A DNA stretch of 64,000 nucleotides, taken from Thermohalobaculum sp039184865 (GTDB lineage: Bacteria; Pseudomonadota; Alphaproteobacteria; Rhodobacterales; Rhodobacteraceae). The translations under genes were made by a program, and so were the position numbers. Shown here piece after piece: positions 15,605 through 24,866 of the stretch (position 1 is the first letter of the stretch; each line of letters starts with the position of its first letter). The notes beneath the pieces were generated by a model. It made no database searches and had not been told where the DNA came from. It was given only the letters and a program-made list of their open reading frames with translations. Location of the stretch: assembly GCA_039184865.1 (NCBI GenBank), contig JBCDAV010000005.1, positions 183,418 to 247,417 of the forward strand, in the 5' to 3' direction.

Positions 15605-16642
15605 TCAGCGGCTTGCGTACATGGCTTTCTTGCGCGCGCGCGTCTCGGCCGTGCCCTGTGCCGTGCCGTTGTGGAAGGTGCCGAACCAACGGTCCCAGGG
15701 CATTTCCTGATTGCCGTAATTGCACTCGTAATAGCGGTGGTGAAGCTGATGGTAGAAGGTGCCGAGCGCCAGGCGGCGTTTGTCCCGGATCAGCAAATCT
15801 TCGTAGCCGGTGTGGGTCATCGCGGCACCCGGCCCGTTGTAGACGACGCCGAAAACCAGATGGATCGGATGCAGTGGCACGACGAAGTGGATCAGCAGCG
15901 TCGAGTGGTAAAGCAGGTGCTCCACCGGATGCATCGACAGACCGGACCACGGGCCGATGTTCACGTTACGGTGGTGCAGTGAATGGACGTGGCGATAGAG
16001 GATCGGCACGTGCAGCAGCCGGTGCACCCAGTAGAAGTGGAAGGCCGACCAGATCGGCAGAAGGACGAGCGCCAGCACGAACCAGACGGGGTTGTCCTCG
16101 AACGTGATCACCGGCGCGTAGCCGTTCGCCATCGCCCAGAGGATCACGACCTGGAATGCGGTGAGCTGGCCGACGCCCGAGGTCAGCGACCAGAACACGT
16201 TGTCCGCGACCTGATCCGAGAAGGTCCAGAGGCTGTTGCCCTTGCTCTGAGGGCGCTTGTCGAATTTCAGGCGCGCCCCCTGCGCGCGGCGGCCGTAAAA
16301 GTACCAGTGCAGGCCACCGGCGACGACGATCATGACGCCCATGTTGACGAGCCAGACCTGCGCGATCCAGCCGAACGCGAAGGTCTGAGCAGCCTCGAGC
16401 GGAGGATAGGCGAGATACCAGAGGCCGACGGCGATGATCACCATCATGACGCGCTCGCTCAGCGTCAGCCAGTTTCGCGCGAACCAGCCGAGCAGGAAGC
16501 CCAGGCGCAGCGGCCATCGGAAGACCGAGGGATCGTGCAGCGGAAGTTCCGGGTGGTAATTCCACTCGCGGCTCATCGGCGCGTCGTCTACGGGCGCTTG
16601 CGCGGTCTGGTCCGGCATATCTGCGGGCGTGGTCACGGACAT
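15605..16642 (-). CDS. Fatty acid hydroxylase / sterol desaturase family membrane protein
   Basis: Integral membrane di-iron oxygenase of about 345 aa. Four or more hydrophobic helices surround the three histidine clusters that bind the diiron centre: HFYWVHRLLH, HSLHHRN and HQLHHRYYE, in the family order. The start is placed at 16642 (MSVTTPADM); the longer frame upstream lacks coding character and would overlap the divergent lipoprotein leader. Characterised relatives hydroxylate sterols, carotenoids, alkylglycerols or bacterial ornithine lipids. The gene is 86 bp upstream of the Rieske oxygenase on the same strand, so the two may be co-transcribed. Substrate unknown. Confidence 0.85.
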   Translation of the reverse strand: MSVTTPADMPDQTAQAPVDDAPMSREWNYHPELPLHDPSVFRWPLRLGFLLGWFARNWLTLSERVMMVIIAVGLWYLAYPPLEAAQTFAFGWIAQVWLVNMGVMIVVAGGLHWYFYGRRAQGARLKFDKRPQSKGNSLWTFSDQVADNVFWSLTSGVGQLTAFQVVILWAMANGYAPVITFEDNPVWFVLALVLLPIWSAFHFYWVHRLLHVPILYRHVHSLHHRNVNIGPWSGLSMHPVEHLLYHSTLLIHFVVPLHPIHLVFGVVYNGPGAAMTHTGYEDLLIRDKRRLALGTFYHQLHHRYYECNYGNQEMPWDRWFGTFHNGTAQGTAETRARKKAMYASR

Positions 16643-16823
16643 GGGTCTCTCCGACGGCCTGGACTCAAGTGTGCCGAGCGTGGCGACCGCGTGCGCCGAA
16701 ATCTCCCCTGTCCGCGACGAAATCTGCCGCGATTGGCATGTGTTCTTTCTGTTGCGGGCGTGCCCGGCTGCGGTATCCAAGGGGGCGCCCGTACGATTGC
16801 CGGGCAGAGGACGGGGGAGAGAG

Positions 16824-17294
16824 ATGATGTTGCGCCTGACACTTGGAATCGCGCTGGCCTTATTGGCTGGTTGCGACGGCATCCGCGGCAGCGACCAGGT
16901 GGGAGCGCCCGAAGCGACGGTGAAATCGGGCGATCTGGTCGACCGGGGTCTGCCTGCGCTGACCGGGCCGCAGATCCAGATCTACCTGAAGGGCTCGACG
17001 CTATTCCACGAGGGCAGCAGCCGGGCGTGGTACGTCTATCTGAACGAAGACGGCTCGATGGTCGGCCTGTCGGAATTGCTCGACGGCAGCGGCAGCGAAC
17101 GCGCGACCGGGTCGTGGAATGTCACCGAGGATGACCGGGTCTGCAGCCAGTGGAACAGTGACTGGCGCGGCGGCGAGTTCGGCTGCGCGACAGTGTACCG
17201 CGAGGGCGATGTCTACGTGTTCGTCCGCGCCGATGACGGTTCGGGCGATGAATTGCGGCGGCAGAGGCTGGCGGGCAATCCCAAGCGGCTCTGA
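16824..17294 (+). CDS. Predicted small lipoprotein, function unknown
   Basis: A 156-aa protein. The start at 16824 follows GGGGGAGAGAG and gives a lipoprotein signal, MMLRLTLGIALALLAGC, with lipobox LAGC (Cys at residue 17). The mature part is polar. It contains GPQIQIYLKGSTLFHEGSS and a C-terminal WNVTEDDRVC ... FGCATVYREGDVYVFVR region with two Cys, which reads like a small beta-barrel domain (compare DUF995-like or lipocalin-like secreted proteins; not certain). It is convergent with the proV-like gene 12 bp downstream. No function is proposed. Confidence 0.75.
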   Translation: MMLRLTLGIALALLAGCDGIRGSDQVGAPEATVKSGDLVDRGLPALTGPQIQIYLKGSTLFHEGSSRAWYVYLNEDGSMVGLSELLDGSGSERATGSWNVTEDDRVCSQWNSDWRGGEFGCATVYREGDVYVFVRADDGSGDELRRQRLAGNPKRL

Positions 17295-17306
17295 TGCCAG
17301 CCGGGT

Positions 17307-18341
17307 TCACGCTCCGGAGGACATCGCCCGCATGATGATGGAGCGGTCGATCTCGCCGACCAGCGCACCGGTCTCGTCGGTCACCGGCAGCGGATCGTCT
17401 GTCTCGGTCGCCCGGTCGATCAGGTCGTCGAGCTTGGATTTCGCCGCGATCGCGAGGCCCTGGGCGTGCAACGCCTCAGCTTTCGTGCTCGCCTCGCGCA
17501 TCACCTTGCCGGCGGAGAGCACCTTGTAACGCGGCACGTCCTCGGTGAAATCGCGGACGTACTTGTCGACCGGATTGGCGACGATCTCCTCGGGCGTGCC
17601 GATCTGGCTCACCGCCCCGTCCTTCATGATCGCGATGTGGTCGCCCATCTTGATCGCTTCGAGGAAATCATGGGTGATGAAGACCATGGTTTTCTTCATC
17701 TCGGACTGGAGACGCAGTAACTCGTCCTGCATCTCGCGCCGGATCAGCGGGTCGAGCGCCGAGAACGGCTCGTCGAAGATCAGGATTTCCGGATCGACCG
17801 CCATGGCGCGGGCAAGACCAACGCGCTGCTGCATGCCGCCGGAGAGTTCGCGGGGATAATTGTCCTCCCAGCCCTTGAGGCCGACCAGTTCCAGAACCTC
17901 CTGCGCGCGGTCAATCCGATCGTTGCGCGCCGTGCCGCGAACCTCGAGACCGAAGGCGATGTTATCGATAACTTTCCGATGCGGCAGCAGGCCGAAATGC
18001 TGGAAGACCATCGACATCTTGGTGCGGCGGATCTCCATCAGATCGCGCTTCGAGCAGCCGCGGATGTCCTGCCCGTCGATCAGGATCTCGCCCGTCGTAG
18101 GCTCGATCAGCCGCGAGATGCAGCGCACGAGCGTCGACTTGCCCGAACCGGAAAGCCCCATGACCACGAAGGTCTCGCCCTGCTGGATCTCGAAAGATAC
18201 GTCCTTGACGGCGATCACATGGCCCGTTGCCTCCTGCACCGCGGCGCGGTCGGCCGAGGCATCGAGCGAAGCCATGAGGCGTTCCGGGTTCGGTCCGAAG
18301 ACCTTCCAGATGTCGCGGCAAATGATCTTGGCGTCGGCCAT
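17307..18341 (-). CDS. Glycine betaine/proline-type ABC transporter ATP-binding protein (ProV/OpuAA family)
   Basis: A 344-aa ATPase of the quaternary-amine uptake family. Walker A is GLSGSGKST, signature LSGGMQQRVGLARAM, Walker B ILIFDEPFSALDP, H-loop FITHDFLEA. A C-terminal extension (about residues 265-344) contains one CBS-like repeat (DPLPVTDETGALVGEIDRS), which in OpuA regulates activity by ionic strength. Start at 18341, preceded by GGGGGAGACC; the longer frame upstream is less likely. It is transcribed away from the permease and binding-protein genes, which lie across a 322-bp intergenic region. Confidence 0.92.
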   Translation of the reverse strand: MADAKIICRDIWKVFGPNPERLMASLDASADRAAVQEATGHVIAVKDVSFEIQQGETFVVMGLSGSGKSTLVRCISRLIEPTTGEILIDGQDIRGCSKRDLMEIRRTKMSMVFQHFGLLPHRKVIDNIAFGLEVRGTARNDRIDRAQEVLELVGLKGWEDNYPRELSGGMQQRVGLARAMAVDPEILIFDEPFSALDPLIRREMQDELLRLQSEMKKTMVFITHDFLEAIKMGDHIAIMKDGAVSQIGTPEEIVANPVDKYVRDFTEDVPRYKVLSAGKVMREASTKAEALHAQGLAIAAKSKLDDLIDRATETDDPLPVTDETGALVGEIDRSIIMRAMSSGA

Positions 18342-18663
18342 GGTCTCCCCCTGTCTGGCGCTACCTTCGGTGCAATGACAGGGAGATGACAAGAGCGAAT
18401 TCATCGGTCCGGTTTCAACCTCGCACGTGGCGGTGTCCGTGCGGCTCCGCGCTCGCCTCTCCCGGGCCCCCTGCCCTGCAAGCTCCGCTTTGCCCAGTGC
18501 CGATGACGCGGGCGGACCGGCCCCGGAGATCCATGTGACCAGTCATCCCGGCTGACCTCGATCCGCTGTCACCTGCACAACTCTTGATCATCTGCCGATA
18601 AACGCATCGCTTATCCATTGATCTCGACCCGCAATCGTGGCCAAGTCGATCCGGGGAGATTAG
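18342..18663. other. Divergent intergenic region of the betaine-type ABC transporter genes
   Basis: A 322-bp gap between the ATPase gene (minus strand) and the permease gene (plus strand). It must hold the promoters for both. The only clear element is a ribosome site GGGGAGATTAG ahead of the permease ATG. I see no well-spaced -35/-10 pair, no palindromic operator and no coding frame. Confidence 0.6.
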
Positions 18664-20757
18664 ATGGCGACAACGACAGAAGACCGGTCAGAGCCTAGCG
18701 AGACGCCAGGAAGTAACAGGATCACCGGCCCGGTGATCGTGTTCGGAGTTCTGGTGGTGTCGCTGATCATCCTCGCCGCGTTCGGTGCGGAGCAGACCTA
18801 TCCCGAACTGCTGACCCGGAATTTTCCGTTTGCCGAGTGGGTGAATCAGGCCGAGGCCTATCTGAAGGAAAATTACCGCTGGCTGACGCGGGCGATCTCG
18901 CAGGGCATCCTGAACCTGCTCGAGACCATCGAATTCTTCCTGTGGGACGCGCCCTGGCCCGCGGTCGTCGCCGCCTTCGCCCTGCCCGCGCTGGCCTGGG
19001 GCGGGCTGCGGCTGGCGATCTTCACGGTGCTGGGCGTGATGATGTGGGGCGCGTTCAAGATGTGGGACGATGCCATGTCGACGCTGGCGATGATGATCGT
19101 CGCCGTGTCGCTGTGCATCGTGATCGGGCTGATCATCGGGGTTTTCTGCGCGCGCTCGGACCGGGTCGAGGCGGCGGTGCGGCCCTTCCTCGACACGATG
19201 CAGGTGATGCCCGCTTTCGTTTACCTGCTGCCGGCATTGTTCCTGTTCGGCACCAACGCGGCGACTGCCACGATCGCCGTGATGATCTACGCGCTGCCGC
19301 CGATGATCCGGCTGACCAATCTCGGCATCCGGCAAGTGCCAGCCAACATGATCGAGGCTGCCGAGAGCTTCGGGACCACGCGCTGGCAGATGCTGACCAA
19401 GGTGCAGATCCCACAGGCGCTGCCGTCGATCATGCTGGGCGTGAACCAGACGATCATGATGGCGTTGGCGCTGGCCGTGTTCGCCACCTTCGTCGGCGCG
19501 GGCGGAGGCCTGGGCGATCAGGTCTGGAAGGCGATCACCAAGCTGAAGGTCGGTTGGTCGATCGAGGCCGGGCTGTGCATCGTGGTGATGGCGATCATCT
19601 TCGATCGGCTGAGCCAGGCGATTTCCGCGCCGCGGGAGGCCCCGAAGCTGGCCCCGGACGAGATGGAGTTCCGCCTGCTGCCGCAAAGCTGGGAGCCCTA
19701 TGCCCCGGCGCGCTGGATCGAGAGTGCCGTCTCGCTGATCTGGCAGGTCGGCGCCCTGCCTGCGCGCGGGCTGACCGCGCTGGCGGAGCGCGCCGGGTAC
19801 GGCGAGGTCGTCGCGCGCAACGTCTTTCTCGTTGCCTCGGTCCTGATCGTTGCCGCGATCTTTGCCATCGACGCCTGGATCGCAGATATCGGCAGCTATC
19901 CGCGCGGCTGGAGGCTATCGATCCGCGAGCCGCTGGATCAGGGCATCGACTGGCTGACGGTGAACCAGACCTTCATCGCGATCACCAAGACCATGAAGGC
20001 GTGGATCTACCTCTACGCGCTGCGCCCGCTCGATCAGTTCCTCACCGAGTTGCCGTGGTGGTATGTCACCGCGCTGATGGTCGGCGGGGTCTGGTGGGCC
20101 GCGGGTTGGCGGCTGGCGCTTTTCACCTTCCTGTCGCTGGTGTTCTGCGGCGCGACCGGGTTGTGGGAAACCACGATGTACACCTTCGCCGGAACAGCGG
20201 TCTCGGTGTTGATCTGCCTGATCTTCGGCATCCCGCTGGGGATCGCAGCGGCGAACTCACGGACCTTGGATGCGATCATCCGGCCTATCCTCGACCTGAT
20301 GCAGACGATCCCGACCTTCTGCTACCTGATCCCCGCGCTGTTCTTCTTCGGTGGCTCGCCCACGACCGCGATCTTCGCGACGGTCGTCTATGCGATCCCG
20401 CCGATCATCCGGACGACCAATCTCGGCCTGCGGCAGGTGCCCGAGCAGATCGACGAGGTTGGGCGGTCCTTCGGCGCGACACGCCTGCAGGCGCTCGGCA
20501 AGATCAAGCTGCCGCTGGCGATGCCCGCGGTGCTGCTGGGGATCAACCAGACCATCATCATGGCGCTGGCGATGCAGACGGTCACGCCGCTGGTTGCCGG
20601 GCTGGGGTTGGGCAAGGAAGTCTACGACGCGATGAACATCGCTAACACCGGCAAGGGGTTGGCGGCCGGCATTGCGATTGTGTTCATGGCCATCGTGCTG
20701 GACCGGCTGTCGCTGGCGATGACGGCAACACAGCGCAAGGCGCTGGGTCTGGCCTGA
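18664..20757 (+). CDS. Fused two-domain glycine betaine/proline-type ABC permease (double ProW)
   Basis: A 697-aa membrane protein made of two consecutive ProW-like permease units, so a single chain supplies the normal homodimer. Unit 1 has the coupling loop GIRQVPANMIEAAESFGTTR (residues about 220-240) and unit 2 GLRQVPEQIDEVGRSFGATR (about 585-605). Each is followed by a similar LGVNQTIMMALA / LGINQTIIMALA segment. The EAA core is kept in unit 1 but reads DEV in unit 2, so the halves have diverged. Three extra hydrophobic segments connect them. It works with the ATPase at 17307 and the binding protein at 20893. Confidence 0.92.
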   Translation: MATTTEDRSEPSETPGSNRITGPVIVFGVLVVSLIILAAFGAEQTYPELLTRNFPFAEWVNQAEAYLKENYRWLTRAISQGILNLLETIEFFLWDAPWPAVVAAFALPALAWGGLRLAIFTVLGVMMWGAFKMWDDAMSTLAMMIVAVSLCIVIGLIIGVFCARSDRVEAAVRPFLDTMQVMPAFVYLLPALFLFGTNAATATIAVMIYALPPMIRLTNLGIRQVPANMIEAAESFGTTRWQMLTKVQIPQALPSIMLGVNQTIMMALALAVFATFVGAGGGLGDQVWKAITKLKVGWSIEAGLCIVVMAIIFDRLSQAISAPREAPKLAPDEMEFRLLPQSWEPYAPARWIESAVSLIWQVGALPARGLTALAERAGYGEVVARNVFLVASVLIVAAIFAIDAWIADIGSYPRGWRLSIREPLDQGIDWLTVNQTFIAITKTMKAWIYLYALRPLDQFLTELPWWYVTALMVGGVWWAAGWRLALFTFLSLVFCGATGLWETTMYTFAGTAVSVLICLIFGIPLGIAAANSRTLDAIIRPILDLMQTIPTFCYLIPALFFFGGSPTTAIFATVVYAIPPIIRTTNLGLRQVPEQIDEVGRSFGATRLQALGKIKLPLAMPAVLLGINQTIIMALAMQTVTPLVAGLGLGKEVYDAMNIANTGKGLAAGIAIVFMAIVLDRLSLAMTATQRKALGLA

Positions 20758-20763
20758 CGTGGT

Positions 20764-20789
20764 GGCCGATCCCATCCTGCGGATAGGCC
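20764..20789 (+). promoter_or_regulatory. Intra-operon hairpin between permease and binding-protein genes
   Basis: A 9-bp stem with one G-A mismatch (20764-20772 with 20781-20789) and an 8-nt loop, starting 6 bp after the permease stop. No T run follows. It may be an mRNA-processing or stability element in the 135-bp gap before the binding-protein gene. Confidence 0.4.
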
Positions 20790-20892
20790 GCAATGGTTAT
20801 TCACAAGACCGGAGAACCGCGATAGCGTTTCATCAGTTCCGTCAAACGCGGGAGCGACAAGGCCCGAAGAGGCCGTTCAACAGGAGAGAGAT

Positions 20893-21828
20893 ATGAAGAA
20901 GCTGATCAACGTGGCGGCTGCAGCGGCCCTGCTGGCCGTGGCCGCGCCTCAGGCACAGGCGGGTGGCGTGCTTAAGGTGCCGGTGCCCGACTGGACCGGC
21001 GGTGCTGTGACCTGCGAGATCCTGCACTACGTGCTGGAAAACGAGATGGACTACAAGGTCAAGCGCATCACCATGCCGGCCGGTGCCGCGCTGGATGAGG
21101 GCATGATCGCGGGCGATCTCGACTTCGGCTGCGAGCGCTGGCCGGGCTATGACTCGACCAAGGGCAAGTACGTGGCCGAGTACGGCGGTGACGGCTCGAT
21201 CGTCTATTACGCACCGACGGGAATCGTCGGCGCCTCGGGCTACTACGTGCCGCGCTACATGGTCGAGGGCGATAGCGCCGTGGCCGTGGGCCTGAAATCC
21301 TACAAGGACCTGAACAAGTTCAAGAAGCTGTTCGCGACGCTGGAATCCGGCGACAAGGGCCGTCTGATCGGCTGCCCGGTCGCAGCCTGGGAGTGTGAGG
21401 ACGCGGCGCGCCTCGAAGGCCTCGGCGTCGACTTCGTGGTGACCGAGCTAGGGTCCGAGACCGCGCACTGGGCCGAGATCGAATCCGCCTACAAGCGCAA
21501 GGAGCCGTTCCTCGCCTATGCGTGGGAGCCGCACTGGATTCATGCAACGCTGGATCTCGTCGAGATCGAGCTTCCGGTCTACTCGGACGACGCGTGGCCG
21601 GTGTCCGACTGGGGCGATGACATTACGCAGCACTACGGCCCGAAAGAATTGGCCGACCGCCATCCGGACATTGTCGAGCTGTTCTCGAAGGCGCGGATCT
21701 CGAACACCGAGCAAGCTGGCATGATCCTGGCGATCGACAAGGATGGCCGCGACATCGAGGAAGTCGTTTCCGAGTGGATGGAAGCCAATGAGGCGACTTG
21801 GAAGTCCTGGCTGCCGCAGACCAACTGA
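20893..21828 (+). CDS. Glycine betaine/proline-type ABC substrate-binding protein (OpuAC/ProX family)
   Basis: A 311-aa periplasmic binding protein with signal peptide MKKLINVAAAAALLAVAAPQ and cleavage near AQA. It matches the OpuAC domain. Aromatic residues that could form the cation-binding box are in CERWPGYDS and YAWEPHW; conserved segments GCPVAAWECE and ISNTEQAGM are also present. RBS AGGAGAGAG precedes the ATG. Likely ligands are quaternary ammonium compounds such as glycine betaine, choline, proline betaine or hydroxyproline betaine. The local Rieske oxygenase and the enolase-superfamily epimerase at 27217 make a catabolic rather than purely osmoprotective use possible. Confidence 0.92.
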   Translation: MKKLINVAAAAALLAVAAPQAQAGGVLKVPVPDWTGGAVTCEILHYVLENEMDYKVKRITMPAGAALDEGMIAGDLDFGCERWPGYDSTKGKYVAEYGGDGSIVYYAPTGIVGASGYYVPRYMVEGDSAVAVGLKSYKDLNKFKKLFATLESGDKGRLIGCPVAAWECEDAARLEGLGVDFVVTELGSETAHWAEIESAYKRKEPFLAYAWEPHWIHATLDLVEIELPVYSDDAWPVSDWGDDITQHYGPKELADRHPDIVELFSKARISNTEQAGMILAIDKDGRDIEEVVSEWMEANEATWKSWLPQTN

Positions 21829-21851
21829 GGGTACTGTCGGATCGAGTTGAG

Positions 21852-21873
21852 GGGCGGGCCTTCGGGTCCGCCC
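21852..21873. terminator. Bidirectional hairpin terminator with TTCG loop
   Basis: A 9-bp GC-rich stem (21852-21860 with 21865-21873, one G-T pair) closed by a TTCG tetraloop and followed by TTTCTC on the plus strand. It lies between the convergent ends of the binding-protein gene (21828) and the sulfotransferase gene (21886). Confidence 0.8.
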
Positions 21874-21885
21874 TTTCTCGTTCGG

Positions 21886-23349
21886 TCAGGCAGCCAGCGG
21901 AATGTGCTCGTAGCCGAAGCGGGCGTAGTCTTCCGGGTGCAGGTCGCAGACGCGCGATGCGATCTCGGCATCGAGGATGTCGGACAGTGAGAGCATGCGG
22001 TTCGCCTCGGCCTGGCTCAGGCCCTTGATCTGCCCCGGCGGGAGCGGCGCGACGCCGGTGAGTTCCGCGAGCCAGTGGGCGAGATCGGCGAAATCCTCGT
22101 GCCGGAGGATCCGCAGGCGGTCGCCATCGGCTTCATACAGGTCAACGAGCCGGGCCTGCGCGACCCAGTCGGGTCTGGGCGCGCTCTCGTCATCGCTGCT
22201 GATGACTTCGGCGATGATGTCGAGGAATGCCAGAAAGTGGCGGCGATGCTGCTCCGGCGTGTATCCGCCGCGCCCGTTCTGGATGCCGCGCGGCGGCGGC
22301 ATCGGCCCGTGATCGCGGATCAGAGCGCGCCGGATCGTCGAATGGGACCAGTTGGGTCCGCAGGTCTCGTCGACGAAGGCCGCGTGCGCCCGCACGAGCG
22401 GGTGGGTGATGAGCGTGAATACCGCCCGCCCGTTGGCCGGGCCTTGGGGGTACAGGGTTCCCAGACGCGCGCGGTCGAAGAGATCGGCCTGCGCAAGCTC
22501 GGAACATCCCGAAAGATGACGGCTCTCGATGCGATGCAGGAGTGCGATCACCGGCGCGAAGGCCGGTCCCGCGATGGGCGCATAGGCGACGGGAATGCGC
22601 TCGGGGCAAAGAAAATCACGCGGCGAGGCAAGCGCCGGGAGCTTCGCGCGGACCGGTTCGATGCCGACAGCGGCGCACATCTCCTCGTAGTTCTCGACCT
22701 TCTCGCACATCGGCATCGGGTTCTGCCGCAGGATCGGTGCCTCGTCAGGGACGGTTCCGGACGAACCGATATGCTCGGCAACCTGCTGCAGCCGGTCGGG
22801 ATAGGCGAGATCCTCGTAATCGATCCTGAGCACTGGCAGACCGCTGGCGGCCAGACGCGTTTCGATCGCATCGTAGTAGGCCAGCAGCCCTGAGCGGTAG
22901 CGCGCGAAATCGACCGGATCGAAATGGATCTTCGCGGTCATGCGGCGCTTGGGATTGCGCAGCATCCACTGGTCGGTCTCACGCGCGATTTGCAACGAGA
23001 CGTAGCTTTCGAGCGGATCGCGCCTGAGAATGATCCGCGCACAACGCGGGTCGTCGAGCGAGAAATTCAGCACGCTCCGGTCGTGACCATTGAAGATCCG
23101 AAAGCCGGAGATCTTATCCGGATCGGCGTCGATCATGTGCTCGAGGAAACCGATCGGATCGGCGTCGCGCTGCTCGCGGGTCATGCCGAGCACTTCGGTC
23201 TTGCGCGGGCCGGAGATGAAACCGGGGTTGAATGCCTCGCCGAAGCAGGCTGTGTCGCCGAGCGCCTCGATGGTCTTTTCCAACAGGTTCGAGCCGGTCC
23301 GCATCGTCCCGAAGATCGCGAAATATGAGGTCCCTGCCTTCATCGGCAT
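21886..23349 (-). CDS. Two-part sulfotransferase (Stf0-like N-terminal domain)
   Basis: A 487-aa protein. The start at 23349 overlaps the stop of the upstream glycosyltransferase gene (TGATG). The N-terminal ~240 aa look like a Stf0/carbohydrate sulfotransferase. The 5'-phosphosulfate loop is FGTMRTGSNLLEKTIEAL near residue 10, and the 3'-phosphate-binding segment is around ARIILRRDPLESYVSLQ. The C-terminal ~220 aa begin with a second such strand (FTLITHPLVRAHAAFVDE) and HEDF/ARFGYEHI segments reminiscent of another sulfotransferase half without its own phosphosulfate loop. PAPS-dependent transfer of sulfate to a glycan is inferred. It is the last gene of a glycosyltransferase operon, which supports sulfation of a polysaccharide. 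Confidence 0.75.
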   Translation of the reverse strand: MPMKAGTSYFAIFGTMRTGSNLLEKTIEALGDTACFGEAFNPGFISGPRKTEVLGMTREQRDADPIGFLEHMIDADPDKISGFRIFNGHDRSVLNFSLDDPRCARIILRRDPLESYVSLQIARETDQWMLRNPKRRMTAKIHFDPVDFARYRSGLLAYYDAIETRLAASGLPVLRIDYEDLAYPDRLQQVAEHIGSSGTVPDEAPILRQNPMPMCEKVENYEEMCAAVGIEPVRAKLPALASPRDFLCPERIPVAYAPIAGPAFAPVIALLHRIESRHLSGCSELAQADLFDRARLGTLYPQGPANGRAVFTLITHPLVRAHAAFVDETCGPNWSHSTIRRALIRDHGPMPPPRGIQNGRGGYTPEQHRRHFLAFLDIIAEVISSDDESAPRPDWVAQARLVDLYEADGDRLRILRHEDFADLAHWLAELTGVAPLPPGQIKGLSQAEANRMLSLSDILDAEIASRVCDLHPEDYARFGYEHIPLAA

Positions 23350-24866
23350 CACGTCTCCGCACCGTCGGGAACGGTCCACGCATCGGCGCTCATCCAGTCC
23401 TGCCCGAGGATGTCGTGCACCGCCGTTTCAACATCGGGCGTTTCGGGATCGACGAACCGGTACCAGGCGAGGCGCCTCGGCGGCTGCAAGGACTTGCCGC
23501 TCTTGGTCCTGAGCGGCAGCATCAGTTCGGAGAGTACGGGTTCGTCACCGAGCACGATCAGTCTCGCATTCGGGTCGGAGACGACCGCGCAACGCACGTG
23601 CCTGTTGTCACCGGGATCGAACAGGAAAGCGTTGGGCCGGTCGCGCCCGAGCCAAAGGACCTGCGCGAGATACTGTGCCGCCCGGTAATCGCGCTGCACC
23701 GGCTCGGTCGGCAGGTTGCCGGGACCGAGACCGTCGATCGGCGAGAAGTCGTCGGCTAGATCGGCCGGGAACGGCCCGAACAGGCGGCCGTGGAACCGCA
23801 GGGCGTCTAGCGGGGAGGACCGGCGAATGCGCCCCATCAACGCCGTGTCATGCGAGATCAGGACCGTGTAGGGGCGCCCGGTTTCGACCCGCGAGGCAGA
23901 GGTGTACCAGACCATGCGGGACGTGCCGAGATGACCCAATGCGCCGTTCACGGCCCCTTTGGCGGGGGCAGCGATCCGGTCCTCCTTGAATTCCGGATCG
24001 AACCAGATGGTGTCGCCGAGTTCGCACGCCCGGTCGCTCAGGCAATGCGCATAGAGCCTTTCGGCATCGGGATCGATCTTGCGCGCGAAGAAATAGCTGC
24101 TCTGGCGCAGAAGCTGGCGGTGGTCGTCATGGAATACGACAGGCCGTCCGTCGGCGTCGAAGCGTTGCAAGGTCAACGGCTGGCTGCGGATTTCTCGTTC
24201 GGATACGGCGCGCACCACGGTCTGGAAGAAGCTCTCATCGGGGATCCAGACGTGCCGGAAGTAACGGCGCCAAACGTCCAGCCGGGGGTGCGCAAGGATC
24301 TCACGGAGTGTCTCTGCGGTCAGGCACCACCATTGAAGGCCGAGATGCGGTGCGAGGTCGTCGGGCACGGCGCGCGCGACCCCGACCCGGCGCTGCAGGT
24401 TCACGAGCGCGTCGAAGAGCCCGCGCCGCCGGCGCCAGCCGACCGGGAACCAAAGCGTGAAGCGTTCCTCGGACAGCCCACCCTTGACCCATGATGCCTC
24501 GCCGACCGGCACGGATTCGATGAAATCGATCTTCGGGTTGCGCGACAGGAACTCGGCGAATTCCTCGATCGGTCGGATCGGCAGGCACGACCCGCTGACC
24601 AGACAGACATGATCGACATCCGCCCGCGACAGGAGGTTGCGTGCCGCGTCGAGCGTGGCATCAACCAGCCCCATCATGCCCCATTCGGTGGCGTGGACCG
24701 ACAGCACCTCGACCCGTTTGCCGAGATCGTGCAGGGCGCGCGCATCGGCGCGCCGGTCGGCATGCACAGTGACCGGCCCGGCGAGCGACAGGTAGCGGAC
24801 AAGCTCGGCCACCCGGTCGAAGCGCTCATGCGCGAGGACTATGAAGCCGGGACCGCTCAGTGCCAT
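23349..24866 (-). CDS. Glycosyltransferase, core-2/I-branching (GT14)-like, with extra C-terminal domain
   Basis: A 505-aa protein. The N-terminal ~250 aa match core-2/I-branching beta-1,6-N-acetylglucosaminyltransferase-like enzymes: GFIVLAHERFDRVAELVRYL, CLVSGSCLPIRPIEEFAEFL and QWWCLTAETLREIL. The C-terminal ~250 aa form a separate domain of unknown role, of the kind annotated DUF5927/5928 in Rhodobacterales (my recollection, to be checked). The start is ATG 24866, which overlaps the end of the upstream gene by 10 bp; an earlier in-frame ATG at 24938 would extend deep into that gene. It transfers a sugar to an unidentified surface glycan. Confidence 0.75.
   Translation of the reverse strand: MALSGPGFIVLAHERFDRVAELVRYLSLAGPVTVHADRRADARALHDLGKRVEVLSVHATEWGMMGLVDATLDAARNLLSRADVDHVCLVSGSCLPIRPIEEFAEFLSRNPKIDFIESVPVGEASWVKGGLSEERFTLWFPVGWRRRRGLFDALVNLQRRVGVARAVPDDLAPHLGLQWWCLTAETLREILAHPRLDVWRRYFRHVWIPDESFFQTVVRAVSEREIRSQPLTLQRFDADGRPVVFHDDHRQLLRQSSYFFARKIDPDAERLYAHCLSDRACELGDTIWFDPEFKEDRIAAPAKGAVNGALGHLGTSRMVWYTSASRVETGRPYTVLISHDTALMGRIRRSSPLDALRFHGRLFGPFPADLADDFSPIDGLGPGNLPTEPVQRDYRAAQYLAQVLWLGRDRPNAFLFDPGDNRHVRCAVVSDPNARLIVLGDEPVLSELMLPLRTKSGKSLQPPRRLAWYRFVDPETPDVETAVHDILGQDWMSADAWTVPDGAET

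Noticed and set aside
18837..20645. Long open frame of about 600 codons in another frame of the permease gene
   Set aside because: It lies inside the ProW-like gene in an alternative frame, its translation has no family pattern and shows Arg/Asp/Gly bias typical of high-GC shadow frames.
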